Assembly (NCBI RefSeq): GCF_001613425.1
Contig: NZ_BDCI01000036.1
Coordinates: 62,001 to 126,000, forward strand
DNA from: Nocardia vulneris
GTDB taxonomy: Bacteria; Actinomycetota; Actinomycetes; Mycobacteriales; Mycobacteriaceae
DNA length: 64,000 bases
Reading direction: 5' to 3'
The notes beneath the pieces are model-generated. The model was given only the letters and a program-made list of their open reading frames with translations. It searched no databases and was not told the DNA's origin. Positions 51,585 through 59,892 of the stretch are shown here, in pieces; position 1 is the stretch's first letter, and each line of letters starts with the position of its first letter. The position numbers and the translations under genes were made by a program.

Positions 51585-52487
51585 ATGGAGTTGACCGGGC
51601 CGATCACGCTCACCGACCACCGATACGGCAAGGCCGAGAACCGCGTGGTGCGGATCCGGCGGGAGACGGCGCGGCACGAGATCCGCGATGTGAACGTGTC
51701 CACCGTGCTGCGCGGTGACTTCGCCGACGCCTACGCCGGTGACCAGCGCAAGGTGCTGCCCACCGACACGCAGAAGCAGACCGCGTTCGCCTACGCGAAA
51801 CAGCCTGGGCTACAGACGATCGAGGACTACGGGCTGGCTCTGGCCGGGCACTTCGTCGACGATATCGAGCCGGTATCCAGCGCCCGGATCGAGATCGACG
51901 AGTACGCCTGGCAGCGGGTGACGGTCGACGGTCGTGAACACGAGCACACCTGGGTACGGCAGGGCCCGGAGGTGCGCACTGCGGCGATCACGGTGGCGGG
52001 CACTGGCGCCGACCGGCAGGCGTGGGTGATCGGCGGGGTGAAGGACCTGACCATCCTCAAGTCGACCGGGTCCGAGTTCGCCGATTTCCTCAGCGACGAA
52101 TTCACCGTGCTGGCCCCGACCCACGATCGGATGCTGGCCACCACCCTCGTCGTCGCGTGGCGTTTCGCGGGGACCACCGGCATCGCCTGGGACGACGTGT
52201 ACGCGGGCATTCGCGCGCGACTGGTCGAAACCTTCGCCACCCATCACTCGAAGGCGTTGCAGCAGACCCTGTTCGAGATGGGCAAGGCCGCGCTACAGGC
52301 CTATCCGGTGCTCGCCGAGATCCGCCTCGCCGCGCCGAACAAGCACCACTTCGACTATGACCTGGCGCGTTTCGGCATCGAGAACAACGGCGAGGTCTAC
52401 TACGCGGCGGACCGGCCGTACGGCTTGATCCACGCGACCCTGCAGCGCGCCGACGCACCGGAGGCAGGTCCCGCATGGCTGCCGTGA
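51585..52487 (+). CDS. urate oxidase (uricase)
   Basis: 300 residues, cofactor-free T-fold uricase. Lys16 in YGKAENRVV and Thr60-Asp61 in KVLPTDTQKQTAFA are the charge-relay residues; VGGVKDLTILKSTGSEFADF (IGGVKDL here) and the C-terminal EIRLAAPNKHHFDYDL are conserved. It oxidises urate to 5-hydroxyisourate with O2. The ATG has GAGGGAG upstream and lies 7 nt after the HIU hydrolase. No C-terminal peroxisomal-type signal is relevant here. Confidence 0.95.
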   Translation: MELTGPITLTDHRYGKAENRVVRIRRETARHEIRDVNVSTVLRGDFADAYAGDQRKVLPTDTQKQTAFAYAKQPGLQTIEDYGLALAGHFVDDIEPVSSARIEIDEYAWQRVTVDGREHEHTWVRQGPEVRTAAITVAGTGADRQAWVIGGVKDLTILKSTGSEFADFLSDEFTVLAPTHDRMLATTLVVAWRFAGTTGIAWDDVYAGIRARLVETFATHHSKALQQTLFEMGKAALQAYPVLAEIRLAAPNKHHFDYDLARFGIENNGEVYYAADRPYGLIHATLQRADAPEAGPAWLP

Positions 52488-53836
52488 CCGTCATCGAGAA
52501 CTGTGCCGTCGCCACCGTCGACTCGGCGGGCACCGAATACCGCCACGGTCATGTGGTGTTGCGCGGCAACCGGATCGCGGCGGTCGGGCCGGGAGCGGCG
52601 CCGCCGGTGGACGATTCGGCACACCGCATCGACGGCCGCGGCTGCCTGCTCACCCCCGGCCTGGTGAATACCCACCACCATCTCTATCAGTGGATCACCC
52701 GCGGTCTGGCCGCGGACAACACGCTGTTCGAATGGCTCACCACGCTTTACCCCATCTGGGCCGGCATCGACGAGGACGCGGTGCGGGTGGCGGCGACCGG
52801 CGGGCTGGCCGCGCTGGCGCGCACCGGATGCACCACCAGCACCGACCATCACTACGTCTTCCCGCGCGAGGGCGGCGATGTGCTCGGCGCGGAGATCGCG
52901 GCCGCCGCCGACGTCGGCCTGCGGTTCCACCCGTGCCGCGGGTCGATGGATCTGGGGCAGCGCGCGGGCGGGCTGCCGCCGGATCACGTGGTGCAGCCGC
53001 TCGACACCATCCTGACCGACAGCGCGGACGCTGTTGCCCGCCATCATGATCCGTCGTTCGACTCGATGCTGCGCATCGCGCTCGCTCCCTGCTCGCCGTT
53101 CTCGGTGAGCTCCGAGCTGCTCCGGGAATCGGCCGTGCTGGCACGCGAACTGGGTGTGCGGCTGCACACGCACGTCGCCGAGACGATCGACGAACAGGAC
53201 TACTGCGCGCAGACCTTCGGCTGTACTCCCGCCGAGTACATGGCCCAGCTCGGCTGGGTCGGCTCGGACGTGTGGTGGGCGCACGCCATCCATCTGGACG
53301 ACACCGCCATCGCCACCATGGCGAAAACCGGTACCGGCGTGGCCCATTGCCCGACCTCCAACGCGCGCATCGGTGCGGGCGTGGCGCGCACCGCCGATCT
53401 GGTGCGGGCGGGTGTGCCGGTCGGCCTCGGCGTGGACGGCGCGGCGAGCAACGAGGCGAGCTCGATGGTCGAGGAACCGCGCAACGCACTCTTCTACGCG
53501 CGCAACCGCGGCGGCCCCCGCGCCATGACGACCCGAACAGCGTTGGCACTGGCCACGATCGGCGGCGCCCGCGTGCTCGGCCGGGCCGCCGAGATCGGCT
53601 CGATCGAGCCCGGCAAACTCGCCGATCTCGCCCTGTGGCGGCTCGACACCCCCGCCCACGCGGGCATCGACGACCCGGTGACCGCCCTCGTGCTCGGCGC
53701 GGCGCCACCCCTCGCGGCGCTGCTGGTGAACGGCCGCGAGGTCGTGCGTGACGGCAGACTGGTCACGGTCGACGAAGACGCCGTCGGCTCGGCGGTCGCC
53801 GCCGCACAGGCCGCGCTGGTCGCGAAGGCGGGGTAG
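52475..53836 (+). CDS. 8-oxoguanine deaminase-like amidohydrolase
   Basis: 453 residues; its ATG overlaps the uricase end by 13 bp. The metal site is VNTHHHLYQWITRGLAADNT (H67, H69), with HTHVAET, WWAHAIHL and the catalytic Asp in LGVDGAASNEASS. The LFEWLTTLYPIWAGIDEDAV stretch is characteristic of the 8-oxoguanine deaminase branch and less of guanine deaminase GuaD. It would convert 8-oxoguanine to urate directly, feeding the uricase upstream. Guanine or a related aminopurine is the alternative substrate. Confidence 0.85.
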   Translation: MAAVTVIENCAVATVDSAGTEYRHGHVVLRGNRIAAVGPGAAPPVDDSAHRIDGRGCLLTPGLVNTHHHLYQWITRGLAADNTLFEWLTTLYPIWAGIDEDAVRVAATGGLAALARTGCTTSTDHHYVFPREGGDVLGAEIAAAADVGLRFHPCRGSMDLGQRAGGLPPDHVVQPLDTILTDSADAVARHHDPSFDSMLRIALAPCSPFSVSSELLRESAVLARELGVRLHTHVAETIDEQDYCAQTFGCTPAEYMAQLGWVGSDVWWAHAIHLDDTAIATMAKTGTGVAHCPTSNARIGAGVARTADLVRAGVPVGLGVDGAASNEASSMVEEPRNALFYARNRGGPRAMTTRTALALATIGGARVLGRAAEIGSIEPGKLADLALWRLDTPAHAGIDDPVTALVLGAAPPLAALLVNGREVVRDGRLVTVDEDAVGSAVAAAQAALVAKAG

Positions 53837-53932
53837 GCGGCGAACGAGGTGGCGCCGTGCGCCGGCGCCGAAGCGGAGCTGTGCCGATCGGCGAACGCGC
53901 GGTCCGAGTTGCGCACCGGCGGGCGGTGACCG

Positions 53933-54793
53933 TCAGCCGCAGCGGCGGGCCGCAAGCAACGCCAAAGTGTCGGCGCAGGCTCGCATTTCGCTGATCAGTA
54001 CGTGGTGCTCGGGGTCCGGGGCCGCGCCGCGCGGTCCGAACAGACAGCATTCGATGCCCGCGCGACTGAGGTGGGTGGTGTCGTTGCCGCAGTAGGAGTA
54101 GGGCAGCGCGAGGCCACACTCCTCGACCCGGAAATCCGAGACCTGGGGGAGCAGTTCGGCGATATCGCGGACCACGGCGCAGTCGGCGGGCCGGTCCATC
54201 GGCGGCATATCGACGGCGAATTTGTGCACCCCGGCGGTCCGGGTGATCACCCGGCGCACCGAAGAGGGTTCGGGCACCACGGCGGCGTCGGCGGTGAGGC
54301 CGCTGCGCAGTGCGTGCCTGGTGCCGGTGCCGCCTTGTAACTCGCCCACGACGAACTCGAGCAGCAGCGGGCGGTACAGGGCAATGCCGCTGCGGCGCAC
54401 CATGATCACGGCGCCGAGGATCGCGGCGAGGCCGCTCTTCATATGGTGCAGGCCCGCGCCGTACAGCCGGTCGCCGTCGCGGCGCGCGGTGAACGGTGTC
54501 CGCGGTTGGTCGTGACCGAGCGGATCCATGTCGAGGTGTCCGTTGAGCAGCAGCGCGGGTGTCCCGGTTTCCGGGCCGAGCCGGGCGATCGTCTGCAACC
54601 GACCGGGCTGCACTTCTTGATGGTAAGCGTGAATATCGTTTCGAAGCAGGGTGTTACGGACGTGCACCGCCAGCGGCGTTTCCTGCCCGGTGAACGAGGG
54701 AATGGCGGTGAGCTCGGCGGCCAGCCGCACGAGCTCGGCCTCGGGGAGCAGGCGGGACAGCTGGTCGGGGAAGGTCGTCGTCGAACTAGGCAC
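53933..54793 (-). CDS. shortened M20-family metallohydrolase with altered metal ligands
   Basis: 286 residues, about 100 fewer than ArgE/DapE/CPG2 relatives; the lid (dimerisation) domain between about residues 192 and 205 is missing. The first metal motif NGHLDMDPLG (H86, D88) is kept. The bridging Asp of the usual DMK motif is His117 (LHHMKSG), and the DEE pair is GEL (E151, L152), so one metal ligand is lost. E175 (PEPSS) and the terminal EHHVLISEM remain. It is unlike the hydantoinase/allantoate type. It overlaps the dioxygenase gene by 8 bp. Activity may be lost or changed. Confidence 0.7.
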   Translation of the reverse strand: MPSSTTTFPDQLSRLLPEAELVRLAAELTAIPSFTGQETPLAVHVRNTLLRNDIHAYHQEVQPGRLQTIARLGPETGTPALLLNGHLDMDPLGHDQPRTPFTARRDGDRLYGAGLHHMKSGLAAILGAVIMVRRSGIALYRPLLLEFVVGELQGGTGTRHALRSGLTADAAVVPEPSSVRRVITRTAGVHKFAVDMPPMDRPADCAVVRDIAELLPQVSDFRVEECGLALPYSYCGNDTTHLSRAGIECCLFGPRGAAPDPEHHVLISEMRACADTLALLAARRCG

Positions 54794-55607
54794 GCTGCCG
54801 GAATCCGATCAGCAGGACGTCGCGTAATCCGGCGCCGGCGGCGGGATCGGTCACGGTGATCGGCGAGGTGTAGTGCAGCACCCGCTCATCGTCGAAAACG
54901 TAAGAGTCGAGCGGATCTTCGAGCACGAAGCTGCGCAACCCACGGTCCGGGTCGTAGCGGTCGTAGATGGCGGAGACGCCGCCGCTGATATTGGTGCGCT
55001 GGATCAGATGCGCGGAACCCGCGATCAGGCCGTCGCGGTGCTTGCCCTCCGGCGCCGGATCTCCCGGTGCGATCAGCCGCAGGTAGTGGGCGTCGACCAG
55101 GCAGTCCGGGGTGGCTGCGGCGGAAAGTACCCCGTGTGCGGTGAGCAGACGGGCCACCGCCGCCGCGATCTGCTTGGTCGGCTCGGTCGCCGGATGCTCC
55201 GGCGGAATCAGCTTGAAGCGGCGGGCTATGCCGCCCGCCACCGGATCGACCTGTTCGGATTGCACATCCGGCGGCGGCTGATCGATCGCGGTGAGGGCAG
55301 CGGGGCCGTCCGCGCCCAGCCGCGTCAGGTCGAGCCGGAAGCACTGGTAGGCGCGCCGCCCATACTGCTCGCCGGCGGGCAGCCAGTGGTCGAGTTCGGT
55401 GTAGTCCCGGAACGTGCGCCGCAGGACGTGCAGATCGGGGGCGGCAAGCGAGAAATCGGCCGCGGTCATCAGCCAGGAGGACGGCGGGTCCGCGTCGGGC
55501 GCGGGCGGCAGCTCACGGTCGGCAGACGCCGTCCGCTGATCGGTGTTTATCGGTGGCCCTTCCGCGTCAGGACATGGCGGGCCACAGCAGGGCCGCGGGC
55601 CGCGCAT
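54786..55607 (-). CDS. 2-oxoglutarate/Fe(II) dioxygenase, PF10014 type
   Basis: 273 residues. The facial triad is H190 and D192 in EGKHRDGLIAGSAHL and H245 in ERVLHYTSPI, with Arg270 in LIGFRQR as the likely 2-oxoglutarate salt-bridge. RSFVLEDPLDSYVFDDERV is the other conserved block. The PF10014 family includes L-isoleucine 4-hydroxylase and related free-amino-acid hydroxylases. The first about 45 residues are Pro-rich and not part of the fold, so an internal Met at 47 could be the true start. It is cotranscribed with the M20-like gene and divergent from the xanthine dehydrogenase operon. Confidence 0.8.
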   Translation of the reverse strand: MRGPRPCCGPPCPDAEGPPINTDQRTASADRELPPAPDADPPSSWLMTAADFSLAAPDLHVLRRTFRDYTELDHWLPAGEQYGRRAYQCFRLDLTRLGADGPAALTAIDQPPPDVQSEQVDPVAGGIARRFKLIPPEHPATEPTKQIAAAVARLLTAHGVLSAAATPDCLVDAHYLRLIAPGDPAPEGKHRDGLIAGSAHLIQRTNISGGVSAIYDRYDPDRGLRSFVLEDPLDSYVFDDERVLHYTSPITVTDPAAGAGLRDVLLIGFRQRA

Positions 55608-55987
55608 ATCGGTGAGGGATGGCTCGCCGCCGGCGTGGGAAATATCACATCGAGCGAGCCGCGATGGACATTAATCACGCGGCTGCCCGGTGTCGAGTGT
55701 GCGCCGGGCACGAACTTGCGTGTCGAGGCCGCCGGTACCGTGGCGTACTGAGTAAGTCCTGTTCAGGGTGTATGCGGGATACTGGAACAGTACCGCCTCT
55801 GACTGGTCGGAGGCGGTCCGGGTGGCGGCCGGACGGTGTGGGGGCCGGTCGGGTGAGCGGTGGCCGGTCACCGGCCGCCGCGGATCGGCGGGGTAACGGC
55901 CGCGCAATCCGGCGCGGAGATTGCGCAACATCGTGGCAACTCCGCGCTTCTAGGGTTGGCGGCAGTGGCAGTGGAGCGAGGTGAGAC
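55608..55987. promoter_or_regulatory. 380-bp divergent intergenic region
   Basis: No gene is supported. The right part (55893-55956) holds the GlnR-like boxes and the rightward -10 described separately. GGCCGGT-C-ACCGGCC (55862-55876) is a small perfect palindrome. The left 250 bp is G-rich with no clear leftward promoter for the dioxygenase gene. Confidence 0.5.
55893..55956 (+). promoter_or_regulatory. paired GlnR-like boxes and -10 of the xanthine dehydrogenase operon
   Basis: GTAAC-N6-GCAAT (55893-55908), then GCAAC-N6-GCAAC (55925-55940), N6, and CTTCTAGGGT (55947-55956) with -10 TAGGGT at 55951-55956. The spacing from second box to -10 block (22 nt) equals that at 45271-45302, and the first-to-second box distance is 32 versus 31 nt. 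Confidence 0.7.
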
Positions 55988-56842
55988 GTGGACCTGGACA
56001 CGATCCGGGAGGTGCTGATGGCGCGGAAGCGGGCGGATCTGGGGGCGCTGAGTGCTTCGTGCGCGGTGCTGGCGGGCGGGACGTTCCTGTTCGCCGAGCC
56101 ACAGGACCGGCTGGACCGGCTGGTCGACATCACCGCCCTCGGCTGGCCGGCGGTGACCGTGGTGCCGGCGGGGCTGGAGATCGCGGCGACCTGCACGCTG
56201 GCGGAACTGGCCGGTGCGGGACCGGGGCGTGAGCTCGGCGCGCCGGTGTTTCGCGAGGACTGGCCGGGGACAAGGCTTTTCGCGCAAGGGTGCCGGGCTT
56301 TGCTGGCATCGCACAAGATCTGGCGGACCGCGACCGTCGGGGGAAATATCTGTTTGTCGCTGCCCGCCGGTGGCGTGCTCGCGGCCCTGACCGCGCTCGA
56401 CGGCGTGGCATTGCTGTGGGGGCCGGACGGGGTGGACCGGCGGATTTCCTTGCGGGAGTTCGTGCTCGGCCCCGAGCGCAACGTGCTGTCGCCCGGTGAG
56501 GTATTGCGGTCGGTAACCGTTCCGATGGCAAGTTTGCGGGCGCACACCAGTTTCCGGAAGATCGCGCTCGCGCCGCTGGGGCGTTCCGGTGCGGTAGTGA
56601 TGGGGCGGCGTGATCCGGACGGCCGGTGCGCGATCACCCTGAGCGCGGCCACCGTCCGGCCGATCGTGCTGGACTTCGGTGCTGTGCCCAGCACGGCCGA
56701 GGTCGGCGCACTCGTCGCGGGAATCGATCCGCAGCTCTGGTTCGACGACCCGCACGGTGCGCCTGATTGGCGAGCGCACGTCACCGGCCTGCTCGCCCGC
56801 GAGGTCGCCGCCGAGTTGCAACTCGCGCAGGACCCGCTATGA
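55988..56842 (+). CDS. xanthine dehydrogenase FAD-binding subunit
   Basis: 284 residues, CoxM/XdhB-type FAD domain. VLAGGTFLFAEPQDRLDRLV begins the FAD site and TATVGGNICLSLPAGGVLAA the second flavin motif; a CO_deh_flav_C end (SFRKIALAPLGRSGAVVMG) follows. It accepts electrons from the Fe-S clusters and passes them to NAD or another carrier. The GTG start has GAGGTGAG upstream, and the stop overlaps the next gene by 4 bp. It is the first gene of a five-gene operon to puuE. Confidence 0.92.
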   Translation: MDLDTIREVLMARKRADLGALSASCAVLAGGTFLFAEPQDRLDRLVDITALGWPAVTVVPAGLEIAATCTLAELAGAGPGRELGAPVFREDWPGTRLFAQGCRALLASHKIWRTATVGGNICLSLPAGGVLAALTALDGVALLWGPDGVDRRISLREFVLGPERNVLSPGEVLRSVTVPMASLRAHTSFRKIALAPLGRSGAVVMGRRDPDGRCAITLSAATVRPIVLDFGAVPSTAEVGALVAGIDPQLWFDDPHGAPDWRAHVTGLLAREVAAELQLAQDPL

Positions 56843-59800
56843 GACTCGAAATCGACGGCAGGGCGGTCGAAGTCGACCCACGCCCGGGTCAATGCCTGCG
56901 CACCCTGCTTCGCGAACAAGGCACCTTCGCTGTCAAAAAAGGATGCGACACAGGCGATTGCGGCGCCTGCACGGTTCAGCTCGACGGTCTGCCCGTGCAC
57001 TCCTGCCTCATCCCGGCCCACCGCGCCGCCGACCGCACGGTCACCACCGCCGCCGGTCTCGGCACCGCGGCCGACCCCCACCCGGTCCAGCGCCGCTTCG
57101 TCGAGCACGCCGCCTTCCAATGCGGATTCTGCACCGCGGGCATGGTCGTGACAGCCGCGGGCCTCGGGCTCGCCGGAGCCGCACCGTGCGGCCGGACCGG
57201 CGCCGACGGGGGCCCCACTGCCCTTCCGAGTGCGCGGTCTGCCGCGGTCGATGCCGAGCCGGCCGGCAACGAGTGGCCGGAAGCGGGCTCCTCCACCACG
57301 ACCGAACCCGCCGCCGACCCGGACCGTCCCGCACGCACCAGTGCCGAGATCGCCGAGCTGATGAAGGGAAACCTGTGCCGCTGCACGGGTTACCGCGCCA
57401 TCGCAGACGCACTCGGTGGTGTCGCGACAGTCGAAGCCGACATCGCCGCCGCGCAACCGGGCATCGCTGATGGTGCAGACCAGGTGCGCACCGCCGGCGA
57501 GCAGCAGCCGGCGGAAGGGGGCCACGCCGGGGCGGCCGGCGAGCCGACGCGTGGTGCGTTGCCCGGAGGCGGGTGGGTGGGGCGTGGGGTCGGTGCGCCC
57601 GCCGGCCCGCGGATCGTGCGCGGGGGCGAGCCGTTCACGTTCGATATCGCGCCCGGTGCCGAGGGGCGCGCACCCGCCGGTTCGAGCACGAATTCGACTG
57701 GTGTGGAGGGGGCTTCGCCGCCGAGTGTGCCGTTGCACCTCGCGGTATTGCCGAGTCCGCATGCGCACGCGCGCATCCTGTCGATCGAGACGGCGGCTGC
57801 TGAGGCAGTGCCCGGGGTGCGGGCGGTGCTCACCTATGCGGACGCACCGGAGGTGGCGTTCTCCACGGCCCGGCACGAGTTGCGGGCCGACGATCCGGAC
57901 GACACGTATGTGCTGGACCGGACGGTGCGGTTCGTGGGGCAGCGGGTGGCGGCGGTGGTCGCGGACAGTCTCGCGGCCGCACGCGCGGGCTGCCGGGCAC
58001 TGGACGTGACGTACGAGGTGCTGCCCGCGGTGTTCGATCCGGCGGCGGCACTGCTGCCCGAGGCACCGAAACTGCATGCGGAGAAACCGGATTCGGCACG
58101 CATCGCGGACTCGCGACGCAATCTGATCGCCGAGGTGCACGGCGAGGTCGGCGATACCGCGGCGGGGCTCGCGGCGGCGGCGAAAGTGGTCAGCGGCGTA
58201 TGGCAATCGCCGCGCGGGCAGCACGTGCACCTGGAAACCCACGGCGGCGTCGGCTGGCTCGACGCCGACGGCAGGCTGGTCGTCCGGTGTAGCACCCAGG
58301 TGCCGTTTCTGGTGCGCGACGAACTGTGCCAGATCTTCGGCCTGCGTAAGGATCGGGTACGGGTGTTCGCCACCCGGGTCGGCGGCGGCTTCGGCGCGAA
58401 GCAGGAGATGCTGGCCGAGGACCTCATCGCGTTGGCGGTGCTGCGCACCGGCCGCCCGGTGCAGTACGAGTTCACCCGTGGCGACGAGTTCACCGCCGCC
58501 ACCTGCCGCCACCCGATGCGGGTCGCGGTCACCGCGGGCGCCGGCGCCGACGGCGTGCTCACCGCGCTGGTGGTGGACGTGCTCGCCGACGGCGGCGCGT
58601 ACGGCAATCACAGTGCGGGCGTGATGTTCCACGGCGTCGGCGAATCGATCGGCGTCTACCGCTGCGCCAACAAGCGGGTGGACGCACAAGCCGTGTACAC
58701 CAACAACATTCCGTCCGGCGCCTTCCGCGGCTACGGGCTCGGCCAGGTGATCTTCGGGATCGAGTCCGCGCTCGACGACCTGGCGCGTGCTCTCGGCATC
58801 GACCCGTTCGAGTTCCGCCGGCGCAACGTGGTGCGCCCGGGCGATGCGTTCGTCGGCGCCGAGGTGGACGAGAGCGACCTGACCTTCGGCAGTTACGGTC
58901 TCGATCAGTGCATCGAGCTGACCGAGCGAGCATTGTTGCGCGGCAACGGCGTTGCCGCGCCGGATCCGAGCTGGCGGGTCGGCACCGGCATGGCGGTGTC
59001 CATGATCGCGACCATTCCGCCGCGCGGCCACCGCTCCGACGCGACGGCCACCCTGCTGCCGGACGGCCGCTACGAGATCCGGGTCGGCACCGCGGAATTC
59101 GGTAACGGCACCAGCACGGTGCACGCACAGCTCGCGGCGACTGCGCTGGCCACCGCGATATCGCGCATCGTGCTCCGCCAATCCGACACCGACCTGATCG
59201 GCCACGACACCGGCGCGTTCGGCTCCACCGGCATCGTGGTCGCGGGCAAGGCGACCTACGCCGCGGCATCGGAGCTGCGCAGGCTGCTGCTCGGGCGGGC
59301 GGCGAAACTGGCCGGGCTGCCCGAACACGACTGCGTGCTGGAGTCCGCGGGTGTCCGGTGCGGCGACCAGTTCTTCGACGCGGCGGCACTGCTGGCCGAC
59401 GGCCCGTTGACCGCGCACGGCGAGCACGCGGGCAGTCCCCGTTCGGTGAGTTTCAACGTGCACGCCTTCCGGGTCGCGGTGCGGCCGGACACGGGTGCGA
59501 TCCGCATCCTGCAGTCCGTCCAGGCCGCCGACGCGGGGACCGTGCTCAATCCGGTGCAGTGCCGCGGTCAGGTGGAGGGCGGCGTCGCGCAGGCGCTCGG
59601 CACTGCGCTGTACGAGGACATGCGCAGCGCGCGGGGACTGGTCACCACGCAGTCGCTGCGGCACTATCACATCCCGCAGTTCGCGGACGTGCCGCGGACC
59701 GAGGTGTATTTCGCCGATACCGCCGATGCGCTGGGCCCGCTGGGCGCGAAGTCGATGAGCGAGTCCCCGTACAACCCGGTCGCCCCTGCGCTGGCGAACG

Positions 59801-59892
59801 CGATACGCGATGCTGTCGGGGTGCGGCCGGACCGGCTGCCGATGACCGCCGACCGTATCTGGCGGGCTATGCAGGAAGGAGGACCACGGTGA
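56839..59892 (+). CDS. fused Fe-S / molybdopterin xanthine dehydrogenase subunit
   Basis: 1017 residues joining two normally separate subunits. Residues 1-200 bind two [2Fe-2S] clusters: plant-type Cys36, 41, 44 and 56, then Cys95/Cys98 (QCGFC) and Cys180/Cys182 (NLCRC). A 50-residue Pro/Ala/Ser-rich insert (about 115-165) splits the second pair. A low-complexity linker to about 255 leads to the Mo domain: RVGGGFGAKQE, SGAFRGYGLGQVIFG and KSMSESPYNPVAPALANAI with the expected catalytic Glu. With the FAD subunit it would oxidise hypoxanthine or xanthine to urate. XdhC and MocA-like genes lie 6-7 kb upstream. Confidence 0.92.
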   Translation: MRLEIDGRAVEVDPRPGQCLRTLLREQGTFAVKKGCDTGDCGACTVQLDGLPVHSCLIPAHRAADRTVTTAAGLGTAADPHPVQRRFVEHAAFQCGFCTAGMVVTAAGLGLAGAAPCGRTGADGGPTALPSARSAAVDAEPAGNEWPEAGSSTTTEPAADPDRPARTSAEIAELMKGNLCRCTGYRAIADALGGVATVEADIAAAQPGIADGADQVRTAGEQQPAEGGHAGAAGEPTRGALPGGGWVGRGVGAPAGPRIVRGGEPFTFDIAPGAEGRAPAGSSTNSTGVEGASPPSVPLHLAVLPSPHAHARILSIETAAAEAVPGVRAVLTYADAPEVAFSTARHELRADDPDDTYVLDRTVRFVGQRVAAVVADSLAAARAGCRALDVTYEVLPAVFDPAAALLPEAPKLHAEKPDSARIADSRRNLIAEVHGEVGDTAAGLAAAAKVVSGVWQSPRGQHVHLETHGGVGWLDADGRLVVRCSTQVPFLVRDELCQIFGLRKDRVRVFATRVGGGFGAKQEMLAEDLIALAVLRTGRPVQYEFTRGDEFTAATCRHPMRVAVTAGAGADGVLTALVVDVLADGGAYGNHSAGVMFHGVGESIGVYRCANKRVDAQAVYTNNIPSGAFRGYGLGQVIFGIESALDDLARALGIDPFEFRRRNVVRPGDAFVGAEVDESDLTFGSYGLDQCIELTERALLRGNGVAAPDPSWRVGTGMAVSMIATIPPRGHRSDATATLLPDGRYEIRVGTAEFGNGTSTVHAQLAATALATAISRIVLRQSDTDLIGHDTGAFGSTGIVVAGKATYAAASELRRLLLGRAAKLAGLPEHDCVLESAGVRCGDQFFDAAALLADGPLTAHGEHAGSPRSVSFNVHAFRVAVRPDTGAIRILQSVQAADAGTVLNPVQCRGQVEGGVAQALGTALYEDMRSARGLVTTQSLRHYHIPQFADVPRTEVYFADTADALGPLGAKSMSESPYNPVAPALANAIRDAVGVRPDRLPMTADRIWRAMQEGGPR

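Noticed and set aside
53933..54793. Allantoate amidohydrolase (AllC) or ureidoglycolate amidohydrolase call for the M20 gene
   Set aside because: Motifs (NGHLDMDP, GAGLHHMKSG) follow the ArgE/DapE/CPG2 pattern and not the hydantoinase/carbamoylase pattern, and metal ligands are altered.
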